Assembly: GCA_964492485.1 (NCBI GenBank)
Contig: CAZBKM010000002.1
Coordinates: 124,001-188,000, forward strand
Length of the DNA stretch: 64,000 nt
Reading direction: 5' to 3'
Origin: UBA5336 sp964492485
GTDB lineage: Bacteria; Pseudomonadota; Alphaproteobacteria; Caulobacterales; Hyphomonadaceae
Part shown: positions 18,090-26,324 of the stretch, one piece after another
How the letters are laid out: every line of letters begins with the position of its first letter
Position numbering within the stretch: position 1 is the stretch's first letter
Notes under the pieces: model-generated
Databases searched by the model: none
What the model was told of the DNA's origin: nothing
The model's input: only the letters and a program-made list of their open reading frames with translations
Program-made: the position numbers and the translations under genes

Positions 18090-20234
18090 TCAGCCGAAGC
18101 TGTAGGTGGCCGCCAGCTTCACGTTCCGGCCCGGTTCGGATACGCCCTCGAACACGCGATCATAATCGTGATCGAACAGATTCTCGACGCCGATATCGAG
18201 CCGCAGGCCTTCGGCAAAGTCGGGTTGCCAGGAGGCGTAGAGGTCCAGCACCACATAGCCTTCCCGGCGCTCCACCTGCTCGAGGACGCCTGAGTCTCCG
18301 ACACCGAAGCGCTTAAAGGAGTCCGCCATCTGAATCCGGGTGCCAAATTGGGCATTCCGGGCAGGTAGCCGCGTCCCGAGGTCGAGCGCCAGGCGATCCG
18401 GCGTCAGGGTGCCGACATCGGCGCCGGTTTCGGGGTCCGTGCCGTCAATGGCTGCGTAGGTGGCGCGGGCATAGAAGCGAGCGCTCTCATAGGCAATGTC
18501 CGCCTCGACCCCGTCAAGCTCGGCCCGCGCCACATTGGCCGACTCCGTGGTGCCTGCCGTGCACGGGAAGAAGGCCGGAGGCTGGAAACAGGTCGGATCA
18601 AAGGCGACATTGACGCTGAGATCGATGAGATCATCCACCTCGCTTTCGTAAGCGGACACCTTGCCCTGCAATCGGTCGCCCGTTTGCCAGATGTTTCGGA
18701 AATCAACGCCGACGCCAATCTCGACCGTCTCGCTCTTCTCCGGTTTCAGGTCGGGATTGGGCACGAAATTGTTGTTCACGAATACGAACTGCCCCCCGCG
18801 CGGATCGAACAGCGTGGGATGAGGCAGCGGAAAGTGAACCCCGTCGAGATACAGCTCGTTGATGGAGGGCGCCCGGAAGCCCTCGGCGTAGCTGCCGAAG
18901 ATCCGGAACCAGGATACAGGTCCGTAGCTGGCCGCCAGGCGTGGCGAGACGGCCTCATCGCTGTTGGTTCCGGCATCGAGATCGGCACGGCTCTCGAACT
19001 CGTCATAACGCACGCCCGGGATCAGGGTAACGTCACCGGGCAGCCCCAGCGGTGCGGGCGTCACCATTTCGGCCTGTAGGAACGCACCCAGAAACTCCGA
19101 CTCCCCTCGCGGCACACCGGCACGCCGGCCATCGGCGCTGGTCGTGTCGAGGCCGGTCTGTTCGTCCCTGTACCAGTCGCCACCCACGGTCAGCACCGTT
19201 TCCACCGGGCCCAGACTGACCCTGGCCGCGTTGCGGAGGCCGAGGCCGTTGGTCTCGATCTCCCGCACCGTCGTGCGCGGAACCGTGGGATCGAACTCAT
19301 CCACGGAGGACTCCGATCGATAGGCTGTGATGTCGGCATCGATCCAGGCGCTTTGCGGATCGAAGGAGACGCCCCAGCGAAGGATGTCGCTTTCGATCGT
19401 CTTGTTGACGTCGCGGTCGAGGACACTGTCGCCGGTACCGGCTGTGCCCTGGCCGTTGTTCGGCTCCACGGCGGTGTTCTCGAAGCCCTGCCAGGACACC
19501 TCCGTGGAGAGGGCATCACTGAGCTGGTAGCCAAGCTTCACGAGTCCGGTGTCGATCTCGTCATCCGAGGCAAGGTCGACCCCGGCCCCCAGCGCAATGT
19601 CACCGGACTGACGAAATCCGAGACTCGCAAGCCCCTGGAGGCGCCCCGTTTGTCCGTAGACCGTGCCCGTGGCGAACTGCTCCTCATTGACGCTCTGATA
19701 GCCGCCACGCACTCGCGCACCCCAGGTCTGGTCTCCATCGAGCAGGTCGTCCGCGTCCACCGTCTCGAAGGCCAGCACACCGCCCACGGCGCCGGACCCG
19801 TACAGCGCCGATGCAGGTCCCCGCACCACCTCCGCACGCTGCAACAGACCCGGGTCGAGGAAAAACCTGCCATCATGGGCGGAAATGAAGGACTGGCGCG
19901 CGCCATCCACGAGGATCAGCAGATTTTCGCCGCTCAAGCCCCGGATGGAGGGCACTTCCCCCGTTCGCCGGGGGCCGCCGGAGAATTCGAGCCCCGGGAC
20001 GTCCCGCAACAGGTCGGACGGCGCGCTGGGCTGGCGCAGATCGATCTCCGAGCGATCGATGACGCTGACCTGTCCGGGATACTCGAAGACGGGGATGGGG
20101 TTGGAAGTCCCGTATATGGTCACGGTCTCCTCACGGCGTTCGGGATCCTCGCTCTCAGCGAAGGCAGGTGCGGCGATCAGGACGCTCGACGCCAGCAAGA
20201 GCGGACGAAAGCGGGTGGCAGGACATCTGGACAT
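18090..20234 (-). CDS. TonB-dependent outer-membrane receptor, haem/haemoprotein type
   Basis: The 714-residue precursor has a signal peptide (cleavage near AFAES, residue 27), a plug domain (about 45-160, with SVIDRSEIDLRQPSAPSDLL, RGLSGENLLILVDGARQ and VRGPASALYGSGAVGG) and a 22-strand-type barrel. In the barrel, FRAPSINELYLDG at about 450 is followed by an HF pair and then by NPDLKPEKSETVEIG; FRAP-His-NPxL is the signature of haem/haemoglobin receptors. Import would be powered by the TonB operon at 5.7-8.4 kb. ATG 20234 has GAGGGG upstream. Two Fur-box-like palindromes lie between it and the divergent lipoprotein gene. No haem ABC transporter or haem oxygenase gene is seen nearby. Confidence 0.87.
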   Translation of the reverse strand: MSRCPATRFRPLLLASSVLIAAPAFAESEDPERREETVTIYGTSNPIPVFEYPGQVSVIDRSEIDLRQPSAPSDLLRDVPGLEFSGGPRRTGEVPSIRGLSGENLLILVDGARQSFISAHDGRFFLDPGLLQRAEVVRGPASALYGSGAVGGVLAFETVDADDLLDGDQTWGARVRGGYQSVNEEQFATGTVYGQTGRLQGLASLGFRQSGDIALGAGVDLASDDEIDTGLVKLGYQLSDALSTEVSWQGFENTAVEPNNGQGTAGTGDSVLDRDVNKTIESDILRWGVSFDPQSAWIDADITAYRSESSVDEFDPTVPRTTVREIETNGLGLRNAARVSLGPVETVLTVGGDWYRDEQTGLDTTSADGRRAGVPRGESEFLGAFLQAEMVTPAPLGLPGDVTLIPGVRYDEFESRADLDAGTNSDEAVSPRLAASYGPVSWFRIFGSYAEGFRAPSINELYLDGVHFPLPHPTLFDPRGGQFVFVNNNFVPNPDLKPEKSETVEIGVGVDFRNIWQTGDRLQGKVSAYESEVDDLIDLSVNVAFDPTCFQPPAFFPCTAGTTESANVARAELDGVEADIAYESARFYARATYAAIDGTDPETGADVGTLTPDRLALDLGTRLPARNAQFGTRIQMADSFKRFGVGDSGVLEQVERREGYVVLDLYASWQPDFAEGLRLDIGVENLFDHDYDRVFEGVSEPGRNVKLAATYSFG

Positions 20235-20251
20235 GGACCCCTCTTGTGTTC

Positions 20252-20268
20252 TTGCGTTTCATTCGCAA
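20252..20268. promoter_or_regulatory. TTGCG/CGCAA palindrome in the receptor leader
   Basis: TTGCG and CGCAA are perfect 5-bp arms around TTTCATT, 18-34 bp upstream of the receptor start. The same core occurs in the next box and in the exbB upstream palindrome. It is a candidate second iron-regulator site. Confidence 0.35.
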
Positions 20269-20297
20269 ACATCGTCTAGCCGGGGACTCATGAGATT

Positions 20298-20316
20298 GCA
20301 AGTGACTCGCATTTGC
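20298..20316. promoter_or_regulatory. Fur-box-like 19-bp element
   Basis: GCAAGTGACTCGCATTTGC pairs at six of nine positions about its centre and resembles the GCAAATG-type halves of proteobacterial Fur boxes. It lies in the divergent region between the receptor (start 20234) and the DUF6607-like gene (start 20358), so it could repress both when iron is plentiful. The call is by eye. Confidence 0.5.
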
Positions 20317-20357
20317 GGTAATCACGTCACCGTGTGCAAGCAGCCAAGAGACGCGTC

Positions 20358-21443
20358 ATGCATGGTCCAAATCGTCTTCCTCATCTCGGCGTCCTCATGG
20401 GGGCCCTCCTGCTCATGGGCGCGTGTGCCAGTACCGGAACGACCGGCCAGACGGCCGCAACCGGCCCCACGGCGACTGGCGCGCAGACGGCAGCGAGGGA
20501 TGTCCAGGCCTCGGTCGAGGCCGAACGGTTCCAGGCCGACCGGCAGGCGATCCTGGCCATGGCCGGCACCTATGAGGTCAGCTTCGACTTTACCGAAACC
20601 GTTCCGCTGGCACCGGGTTATGAGCTGAAACCTCCCAAACGCTCCGGCGGCTACGAAGTGGTCCGGGTTCTGGAGGACCGGGGCGATTTCATCAGCCTGC
20701 AGCACATTCTGGTCGTGGGGGGCGAGGCGTCGATCCCGGTCAAGCACTGGCGCCAGGACTGGCAGTATGAGCCCGAACGGGTGCTGACGTTCATCGGCGG
20801 CAATGCCTGGGCCTGGCAGGATGTAACGGCCGCGGAGGCCGCCGGCGCCTGGTCGCAGACCGTCTATCAGGTCGACGATTCTCCGCGTTATGGTGCCGTG
20901 GCCGGCTGGCGTCACGCTGACGGGATTTCGGAATGGGAGCCCGACGCCGCCTGGCGCCCCCTGCCCCGGCGGGACATGACCACCCGCGAAGACTACCATG
21001 TCATCGACGCCGTGAACCGCCATGCCATCACGCCCTTCGGCTGGGTGCATGAACAGGACAATACGAAACTGATCCTCGGGGAAACCGCGCCCCAGGCGCT
21101 CGTCCGGGAGATCGGCGTCAACACGTATCGCCGGAACGAGTCCTTCGACGCCTCGGTCGCCGACGCCTACTGGCAAAAGACACGAGATTACTGGGCCGCT
21201 GTGCGGTCGGAATGGGACCGAACACTGGGAGACGCCGGCCAGATCGCGATCACGCTCAAGGGGGAGACCGAAGACCTGTACGTGCCGCTCCTCGAGATTG
21301 CCGAGGACCTGGCCGACGGAACCCGCACACTGGCGTCGGCGACCGAGGCGGCGCGCGCCCTGATCGACCGTCACACGACCCGGGATGTGCCGCCGCTGGC
21401 GGAACGGCTTCGCGAGACAACGCTCTTGGCCGGCGATTTTTGA
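20358..21443 (+). CDS. DUF6607-like lipoprotein
   Basis: A 361-residue precursor with lipobox LMGAC (Cys near residue 23), followed by an Ala/Thr/Gly-rich linker. The mature protein carries YEVVRVLEDRGDFISLQHIL, VKHWRQDWQYEPERVLTFIG and REDYHVIDAVNRHAITPFGW, which I recognise as the pattern of the DUF6607 family, conserved bacterial proteins without an established function. A GTG eight codons upstream is an alternative start, but ATG 20358 gives a standard lipoprotein signal. The gene is divergent from the haem-type receptor and shares its presumed iron-responsive promoter region, so a role linked to iron or haem supply is an inference from context. Confidence 0.7.
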   Translation: MHGPNRLPHLGVLMGALLLMGACASTGTTGQTAATGPTATGAQTAARDVQASVEAERFQADRQAILAMAGTYEVSFDFTETVPLAPGYELKPPKRSGGYEVVRVLEDRGDFISLQHILVVGGEASIPVKHWRQDWQYEPERVLTFIGGNAWAWQDVTAAEAAGAWSQTVYQVDDSPRYGAVAGWRHADGISEWEPDAAWRPLPRRDMTTREDYHVIDAVNRHAITPFGWVHEQDNTKLILGETAPQALVREIGVNTYRRNESFDASVADAYWQKTRDYWAAVRSEWDRTLGDAGQIAITLKGETEDLYVPLLEIAEDLADGTRTLASATEAARALIDRHTTRDVPPLAERLRETTLLAGDF

Positions 21444-21503
21444 GCCTCTTGAAGCGCTGCCGGAACAGGTTCGTGTCGAGAGACGGCTCCAGACCAAGAC
21501 GCG

Positions 21504-21604
21504 AGCGCATCTTCACTGACGCCGATTGACTTGAAGATGCGCTATGGTCCTGCTTTCTGGGCATTTTCTTGACGCGGACCGGTGCCCACTTCGCGCGAAA
21601 ATGC
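21504..21604. repeat. Intergenic mosaic repeat, modules B and A
   Basis: Module B is at 21504-21543: 11-bp perfect arms AGCGCATCTTC and GAAGATGCGCT around an 18-nt loop. Module A in the opposite orientation follows at 21561-21604: GCATTTTC and GAAAATGC arms with an inner GCGGACC/CTTCGC part. They lie between convergent genes and could serve as 3'-end hairpins for both; neither has a U-tract. Confidence 0.75.
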
Positions 21605-21655
21605 TTGACTGCGCTGGCCGCGTTCCAGCCTCAGGCCGAACGGGCCCCACGCCTC

Positions 21656-22291
21656 TCACGCGGGCTTCCGGTGAATGGCAAAGTCGGGGCTGCTGGGCCC
21701 GGGTTGCCACCTCTCCACCGGCACCAGGCCAGCAGCCGCAAGCTCTCCCGCAAGGGTCGCCTGACGAAAGACCTCGACATGAGGGAACCGGCCCAGCCAT
21801 CGTCCGAGCGGCAGGATCGGCTTGATGAAGGCCATGCTGTCGCCCAGGCAGGGCGTGTTCGTAACGAGCAGGCCGCCTGGTTTCAGCCAGGCCACCATGC
21901 GCGAGAGGGCGCCACGCCGGTCCGGTAGCAGGTGCAGCACCGATAGAGCCAGAAGTGCGTCGTAGCCCTCCGCCTGCGCCTGCAGCGTGTCGACGTCCCC
22001 CTGGCGGAAGGTGACGTTGCCGATTCCGGCCGCCTCCGCCCTGCCTCGGGCGATGTCGAGCATGGCATCCGACACGTCGACGGCGTCGATAGAGGCCACA
22101 TGCGGTGCGTGGGCGAGCGCCGTCGACCCCGTGCCGCAGCCGATCTCCAGAAGCCGCATCCCGGGACGCAGATGCGCCTGCGTCAGGGCCAGCTTGTGTT
22201 CATAGGCCGCCTGATCGCGAACCGGATCGCGCGCATACTTTGGCGCGATCCTGTCCCAGAACCGACGGTCCTTCTCCCTCGACAGACCCAT
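21656..22291 (-). CDS. Class I SAM-dependent methyltransferase
   Basis: The 211-residue protein has the class I fold: motif I LLEIGCGTGSTAL (about residues 47-59), the acidic strand end IDAVDVSDAML, motif II-like FRQGDVDTLQ and YDALLALSVLHLL, and the post-motif LKPGGLLVTNTP. It is related to the UbiE/Coq5-like and small-molecule methyltransferases; the acceptor cannot be named. ATG 22291 is preceded by GGAGGGGG at very short spacing. It is cytosolic, stands alone, and is divergent from the LpxR-like gene. Confidence 0.85.
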   Translation of the reverse strand: MGLSREKDRRFWDRIAPKYARDPVRDQAAYEHKLALTQAHLRPGMRLLEIGCGTGSTALAHAPHVASIDAVDVSDAMLDIARGRAEAAGIGNVTFRQGDVDTLQAQAEGYDALLALSVLHLLPDRRGALSRMVAWLKPGGLLVTNTPCLGDSMAFIKPILPLGRWLGRFPHVEVFRQATLAGELAAAGLVPVERWQPGPSSPDFAIHRKPA

Positions 22292-22419
22292 ACCCCCTCC
22301 GGCCCGGACGTTTCATCCGAAGGTGAACTAGCAGCGCGTCCTCGCAGCGGAAACCGGGCGCGCCAAAATTCCAACACATCCAGGCGGCACCTCAAACGTC
22401 CCGCCAAGAGAGGTCCGCC

Positions 22420-23463
22420 ATGATCCGTCATGCACCTGGCCCGCATTCGGGGCGTCGCGCCCGGGCTGCCCTGTCGGCCGTCGCCCTGGCCGCCGGCGCG
22501 TCGAGCACGGCCAGCCGCGCCCTGGCCGAACCGCGTAGCCCGCCAAGCGACGGCCGCTCGACGGTAACCTTCGCCTGGGAGAACGACTCCTTTGCGGGGA
22601 CCGACCGCAACTATACCAATGGCGTGCGACTGGCCTGGCTGTCTGGCACCGGCGACACGGACGGCGTCTCGGAATGGGTTGCCAACCTCCTCGGCGCCGA
22701 CCCTGACGCCGTGATACGCCGGGGCGTCGCCCTTGGCCATTCGCTGTTCACACCGCGCGACATTGCCGCCGAGACCCCGCCACCGGACCAGCATCCCTAT
22801 GCTGGCTGGGCGTATCTCGAATACACGCCGGTGATCGAGCAGGCAGACCGTCTCGATCAATTCACGGTCCAGCTTGGCCTGGTGGGGCCGAGCGCGGGGG
22901 GCGAATGGCTGCAGAACGAGTTCCACACCCTGATCGGGGAAGACACTGCCCGTGGATGGACCGGCCAACTCGCTGACGAGGTGACACTGGGCGTGTCCTA
23001 TGACCGGACCTTCCGTCGGCTTGCCCGCCTGGGCGACAGCGCCTTCGGCGCCGACCTGACACCGACCGCCGGCGTCACGCTCGGCACCGCCTACACCCAC
23101 GCCCGCCTCGGGGTCATGGGGCGGATCGGAGAGGACCTTCGCAACGATTACGGCCCGCCCCGCGTGCGGCCGTCGCTCGCGGGTGCGGGCTTCTTCACCC
23201 CACAGGATGCGTTCAGCTGGTACCTCTTTGGCGGGGTCGAAGGCCGCGGCGTGGCGCACAATCTGTTTCTCGACGGCAGCCTGTTCCGGACCCGTGACAG
23301 CGGCCTCACCTCGAGGGATTTCGTGACCGACGTACAGGCCGGCGCGGTGCTGCAGTTCGAGAACGTCCAGGTCGGGTTCACGCTCGTCTTCCGCACCGAG
23401 GAGTATGTGGAGCAGTCTGCGCCTCACCGCTTCGGAGCGTTCAGCCTGTCGGGCAAGTTCTGA
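22420..23463 (+). CDS. LpxR-like lipid A deacylase family outer-membrane protein (DUF2219)
   Basis: The 347-residue precursor has an N-terminal signal (Ala-rich, ending near SRALAE) and the family signature FAWENDSFAGTDRNYTNG at about residues 51-68, which contains the Asn-Asp pair used by Salmonella LpxR for Ca2+ binding and catalysis, then HPYAGWAYLEY at about 127. It ends in beta-strand sequence with the aromatic terminus FSLSGKF. LpxR removes the 3'-linked acyloxyacyl chain of lipid A, altering host recognition or permeability; in environmental bacteria the role is not established. The start is preceded by GAGAGG. It is convergent with a small membrane protein, with 9 bp between stops. 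Confidence 0.8.
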   Translation: MIRHAPGPHSGRRARAALSAVALAAGASSTASRALAEPRSPPSDGRSTVTFAWENDSFAGTDRNYTNGVRLAWLSGTGDTDGVSEWVANLLGADPDAVIRRGVALGHSLFTPRDIAAETPPPDQHPYAGWAYLEYTPVIEQADRLDQFTVQLGLVGPSAGGEWLQNEFHTLIGEDTARGWTGQLADEVTLGVSYDRTFRRLARLGDSAFGADLTPTAGVTLGTAYTHARLGVMGRIGEDLRNDYGPPRVRPSLAGAGFFTPQDAFSWYLFGGVEGRGVAHNLFLDGSLFRTRDSGLTSRDFVTDVQAGAVLQFENVQVGFTLVFRTEEYVEQSAPHRFGAFSLSGKF

Positions 23464-23472
23464 GATATCCGC

Positions 23473-23913
23473 TCACCGGCCCCACCGGTCGATCCGGCCG
23501 ACCACTCGACAGCCGAGCACCCAGAGAGCGAACCCGGATCCGGCGGCGGTGCCTGAGACCACGAGCCAGTCTCGCAACATGGCCGCCATGCGCGCCAGCA
23601 TGTCCATGTGCTGGATACGCTGGGCGATACCGGCAATCCCCTCCTCGTCCCGCCGATCGATCATCGCGCGTGCCGTATCGAGATCGCGGATCACATCGCC
23701 ATAGGAAAAGGCGAGGACGAGGAACGCGGCGCCGCCAAGAAAGCAGGTCCAGCTTCCCACCCGGACGGCAAGGCCGGCATATCGTGCCGCACCGATACCG
23801 GCAGTCGCGCCAGCGGCGCCGGGCCTTGAGCGGGCTTCATGGCCCGGCCGTGCATCGGATGGCGACCCGGACCGAAGGCGGATCGTCGTGTCGAGGGCCG
23901 GGATCGATCCCAT
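23473..23913 (-). CDS. Small membrane protein, function unknown
   Basis: The 146-residue protein has a polar N-terminal half rich in Arg, Ser and Gly and two hydrophobic helices (about residues 50-70, WTCFLGGAAFLVLAFSYG, and 112-134, LVVSGTAAGSGFALWVLG), separated by a helical stretch with many charged residues (RDEEGIAGIAQRIQHMDMLA). I do not recognise the family. The start ATG 23913 is backed by a strong GGGAGG site 5 nt upstream, which is the main reason to believe it is real. Confidence 0.6.
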   Translation of the reverse strand: MGSIPALDTTIRLRSGSPSDARPGHEARSRPGAAGATAGIGAARYAGLAVRVGSWTCFLGGAAFLVLAFSYGDVIRDLDTARAMIDRRDEEGIAGIAQRIQHMDMLARMAAMLRDWLVVSGTAAGSGFALWVLGCRVVGRIDRWGR

Positions 23914-24177
23914 GGTCGCCTCCCTTGCTGCGCACCGGGCCGAAGCCTGGACAACCGGAACAAGCAGGGTGACACACGCGATACGCGTATTCTGCCTTCA
24001 TCTGGGGGCTTGACTATTCAGAGATCTTCGAAATTACGAAGCATCGCACCCGGTCGTCGCCCACCATCGACAGAGTGGGGTATGCCAGTGCTCACCCGCC
24101 CCGGAAAACGCGGCGCCCCGGAGCCATGGCGAACAGCCCATCCCGGCGCAGCAGGCCCAAGGGGTCGATATGGGCAC

Positions 24178-25155
24178 TCACACCACCATACCGCGCAAGC
24201 GAGACGTGATGATCTCCTCTGCATCGGCCACAATCCGGTCGATCAGTTCCTTTACGGTCGGGATGTCGTCGATCAGGCCCTGCACCATCCCGGCAGACCA
24301 GATCCCGCCATCGGTGTCGCCCTCATCCATCGCCGCGCGCCCGCGAACGCCCGCGACAAGGTGCTTGATGTCCTCGAACCTGGCGCCGCCCCGCCCCTCG
24401 ATCTCGACGACCTCCTGGCTGACGGCGTTCTTCATGACCCGCGCGGTATTGTGCAGCGAACGAAAGATCAAGCTGGTCTGGCGCTCGTCATTCTCGACCA
24501 TCTGGCGCTTGAAGTTTTCATGGATGGGGGCCTCCTGGGTGACGCAGAAGCGGGTCCCCATGTTGATACCGTCGGCACCCAGGGCGAGGGCTGCGGCCAG
24601 TCCGCGCCCATCACCGAACCCGCCCGACGCCACCATGGGAATCTTCACCTTGTTGGCGGCAGCCGGGATCAGGATCAGGCCGGGAATATCATCCTCTCCC
24701 GGATGGCCCGCACATTCGAACCCGTCGATAGAAATGGCATCGACGCCCATCCGCTCTGCCGACAGGGCATGGCGGACGGCCGTGCACTTGTGGATGACCT
24801 TGATGCCGTGCTGCTTGAAGTGGTCCACATGTTCCTGGGGCTTGTAGCCGGCGGTCTCGACGATCTTGATGCCGCCCTCGATGATCGCCTGACGGTACTC
24901 GGCATAGGGCGGCGGATTGATCGCCGGCAGGATCGTCAGGTTCACACCAAAGGGCTTGTCCGTCATCTCCCTGGTGCGCGCGATCTCCCTGGCAAGATCT
25001 TCCGGCGTGGGCTGCGTCAGCGCGGTCAGGAAGCCCAGGCCGCCCGCATTGGCGACCGGCGCCACCATCTCTGCATAGCCAACCCACTGCATCCCACCCT
25101 GCACGATAGGGTGCTCGACACCGAACGCTTCGGTAAAGCGCGTCTTGATGGCCAC
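24178..25155 (-). CDS. Nitronate monooxygenase (2-nitropropane dioxygenase family)
   Basis: The 325-residue FMN enzyme has a TIM-barrel with HPIVQGGMQWVGYAEMVAPV near the N-terminus, VNLTILP, the family loop FECAGHPGEDD containing the catalytic-type His, and the FMN-phosphate sites ASGGFGDGRGLAAALALG and MGTRF. Enzymes of this group detoxify alkyl nitronates such as propionate 3-nitronate, though several relatives are enoyl reductases. It starts at GTG 25155 with AGGAGG 6 nt upstream, which outweighs the non-ATG start. It is divergent from the peroxiredoxin gene. The substrate is inferred from family only. Confidence 0.85.
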   Translation of the reverse strand: MAIKTRFTEAFGVEHPIVQGGMQWVGYAEMVAPVANAGGLGFLTALTQPTPEDLAREIARTREMTDKPFGVNLTILPAINPPPYAEYRQAIIEGGIKIVETAGYKPQEHVDHFKQHGIKVIHKCTAVRHALSAERMGVDAISIDGFECAGHPGEDDIPGLILIPAAANKVKIPMVASGGFGDGRGLAAALALGADGINMGTRFCVTQEAPIHENFKRQMVENDERQTSLIFRSLHNTARVMKNAVSQEVVEIEGRGGARFEDIKHLVAGVRGRAAMDEGDTDGGIWSAGMVQGLIDDIPTVKELIDRIVADAEEIITSRLRGMVV

Positions 25156-25494
25156 GTGTTTCCTCCTGCCGTCATTGTCTGCTCAGGAGTGTTTACAAAG
25201 AACGGCCGGCCTGGCCAACGCGAAGTCCAGGGTGGCGTGGGTCGGCTTCCGGCAGACCTGCGCTTGCAACGTCAGGACGCCGCGCACGGGGTCGCGGATA
25301 GGTCGTTCGCCCCGCTGGCGCGCGATCGTGACATGTCGGGCAGCCCGGGTTGTATCGCACCCGTCTATGGGCGTCATCGAGACAATCGATTTTTAAAATA
25401 GTATTTCTTGTGAGACTTTTTAGCCGACCTCAAGCCCGGGGTCGACGAGCCCGGCGCCACCCAGGCTGCCGGACCAACAGGAAAGGACACGCAA
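25156..25494. other. Divergent intergenic region, 339 bp
   Basis: This lies between the divergent nitronate monooxygenase and peroxiredoxin genes. It is GC-rich at first, then has an AT-rich block at about 25382-25415 containing TTTTTAAAATAGTATTTC, a likely promoter area for the peroxiredoxin. A 64-codon frame on the minus strand (25183-25377) has no ribosome site or recognisable content and is not called. Confidence 0.5.
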
Positions 25495-26139
25495 TTGACA
25501 CTCTGCATCGGCCAAACGGCCCCCGATTTCGAAGCCCCCTCCACCCAGGGTCCGATCCGGTTCCATGAATGGGCCGGGGATAGCTGGGTCTTCTTCTTCA
25601 GCCACCCGGCCGATTTCACGCCCGTCTGCACGACAGAAATGGGCCGTACGGCTCAACTGGCCGACGCCTTTGCGGCGCGCAACGTGAAGCCGCTGGGCCT
25701 GTCGACCGACAGCGTCGAGGAGCACATGGCCTGGATCGAGGATGTCGACGCGACGCAGAACACCACTCTGCGCTTTCCCATTCTTGCCGACACCAGCCTC
25801 GACATTGCGCGGACCTACGGGATGATCCACGCCAATGAGAGCGAAACGGCCGCGATCCGGGCGGTCTTCATCATCGATCCGGCCAAACGCATCCGCCTGA
25901 CCATGACCTACCCGATGAGCGTGGGTCGGAATTTCGACGAGATCTTGCGGGTGATCGACGCGCTGCAGGCTTCGGACCGCAACACGGTCGCGACGCCTGC
26001 CGACTGGACGCCCGGGCAACGCGTGATCATTCCCCCGTCGATCGACGACGCGAAGGCGCGTGACCTGTTTCCGCAGGGCTGGGAGACCGTGCGGCCCTAT
26101 CTGCGGCTCACAGAGGTGCCGGAAGACCCGAAAGCCTAG
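25495..26139 (+). CDS. 1-Cys peroxiredoxin, Prx6 family
   Basis: The 214-residue thiol peroxidase reduces H2O2 and organic hydroperoxides. The peroxidatic motif is FFFSHPADFTPVCTTEMG, with Cys near residue 44, and the Prx6 C-terminal extension has RNTVATPADWTPGQRVIIPP. There is no resolving Cys in the usual place, as expected for Prx6. The gene begins with TTG 25495, which gives MTLCIGQTAPDFEAP, the canonical Prx6 start, with AGGA 8 nt upstream; no better ATG exists. The TAG stop is shared with the first bases of a palindromic repeat. With katG nearby it forms part of the peroxide defence in this region. Confidence 0.9.
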   Translation: MTLCIGQTAPDFEAPSTQGPIRFHEWAGDSWVFFFSHPADFTPVCTTEMGRTAQLADAFAARNVKPLGLSTDSVEEHMAWIEDVDATQNTTLRFPILADTSLDIARTYGMIHANESETAAIRAVFIIDPAKRIRLTMTYPMSVGRNFDEILRVIDALQASDRNTVATPADWTPGQRVIIPPSIDDAKARDLFPQGWETVRPYLRLTEVPEDPKA

Positions 26140-26324
26140 AGCAAGTTCGGAGCAAACGGACTCGGTTGCGAACGGAGACTTGCGCAAAAACAATGATGTA
26201 AAGCGACGGTCTGGAGTGAAATGAAAGACCGTCGCTTTAGCGCATCTTGAAGATACGCCAGGTTCCTGTTGTCGCGCATTTTCTTAACGCGAACCGGTTT
26301 CCACTTCGCTTGAAAATGCTCTAG
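26137..26324. repeat. Composite intergenic repeat, modules C-D-B-A
   Basis: Starting at the peroxiredoxin stop: module C (TAGAGCAAGTTCGGAGCAAA onward, 26137-26190), module D with 14-bp perfect arms (TAAAGCGACGGTCT 26199-26212 and AGACCGTCGCTTTA 26226-26239), a shortened module B (AGCGCATCTTGAAGATACGC) that has lost its loop, and module A (26276-26319). The far end, CTAG, contains the stop codon of the convergent helicase gene. A near-identical order appears at 43.94-44.18 kb. Confidence 0.85.

Noticed and set aside
25183..25377. Small minus-strand gene in the divergent region
   Set aside because: No ribosome site, no recognisable motif, and it would sit in the promoter area of two well-supported genes.
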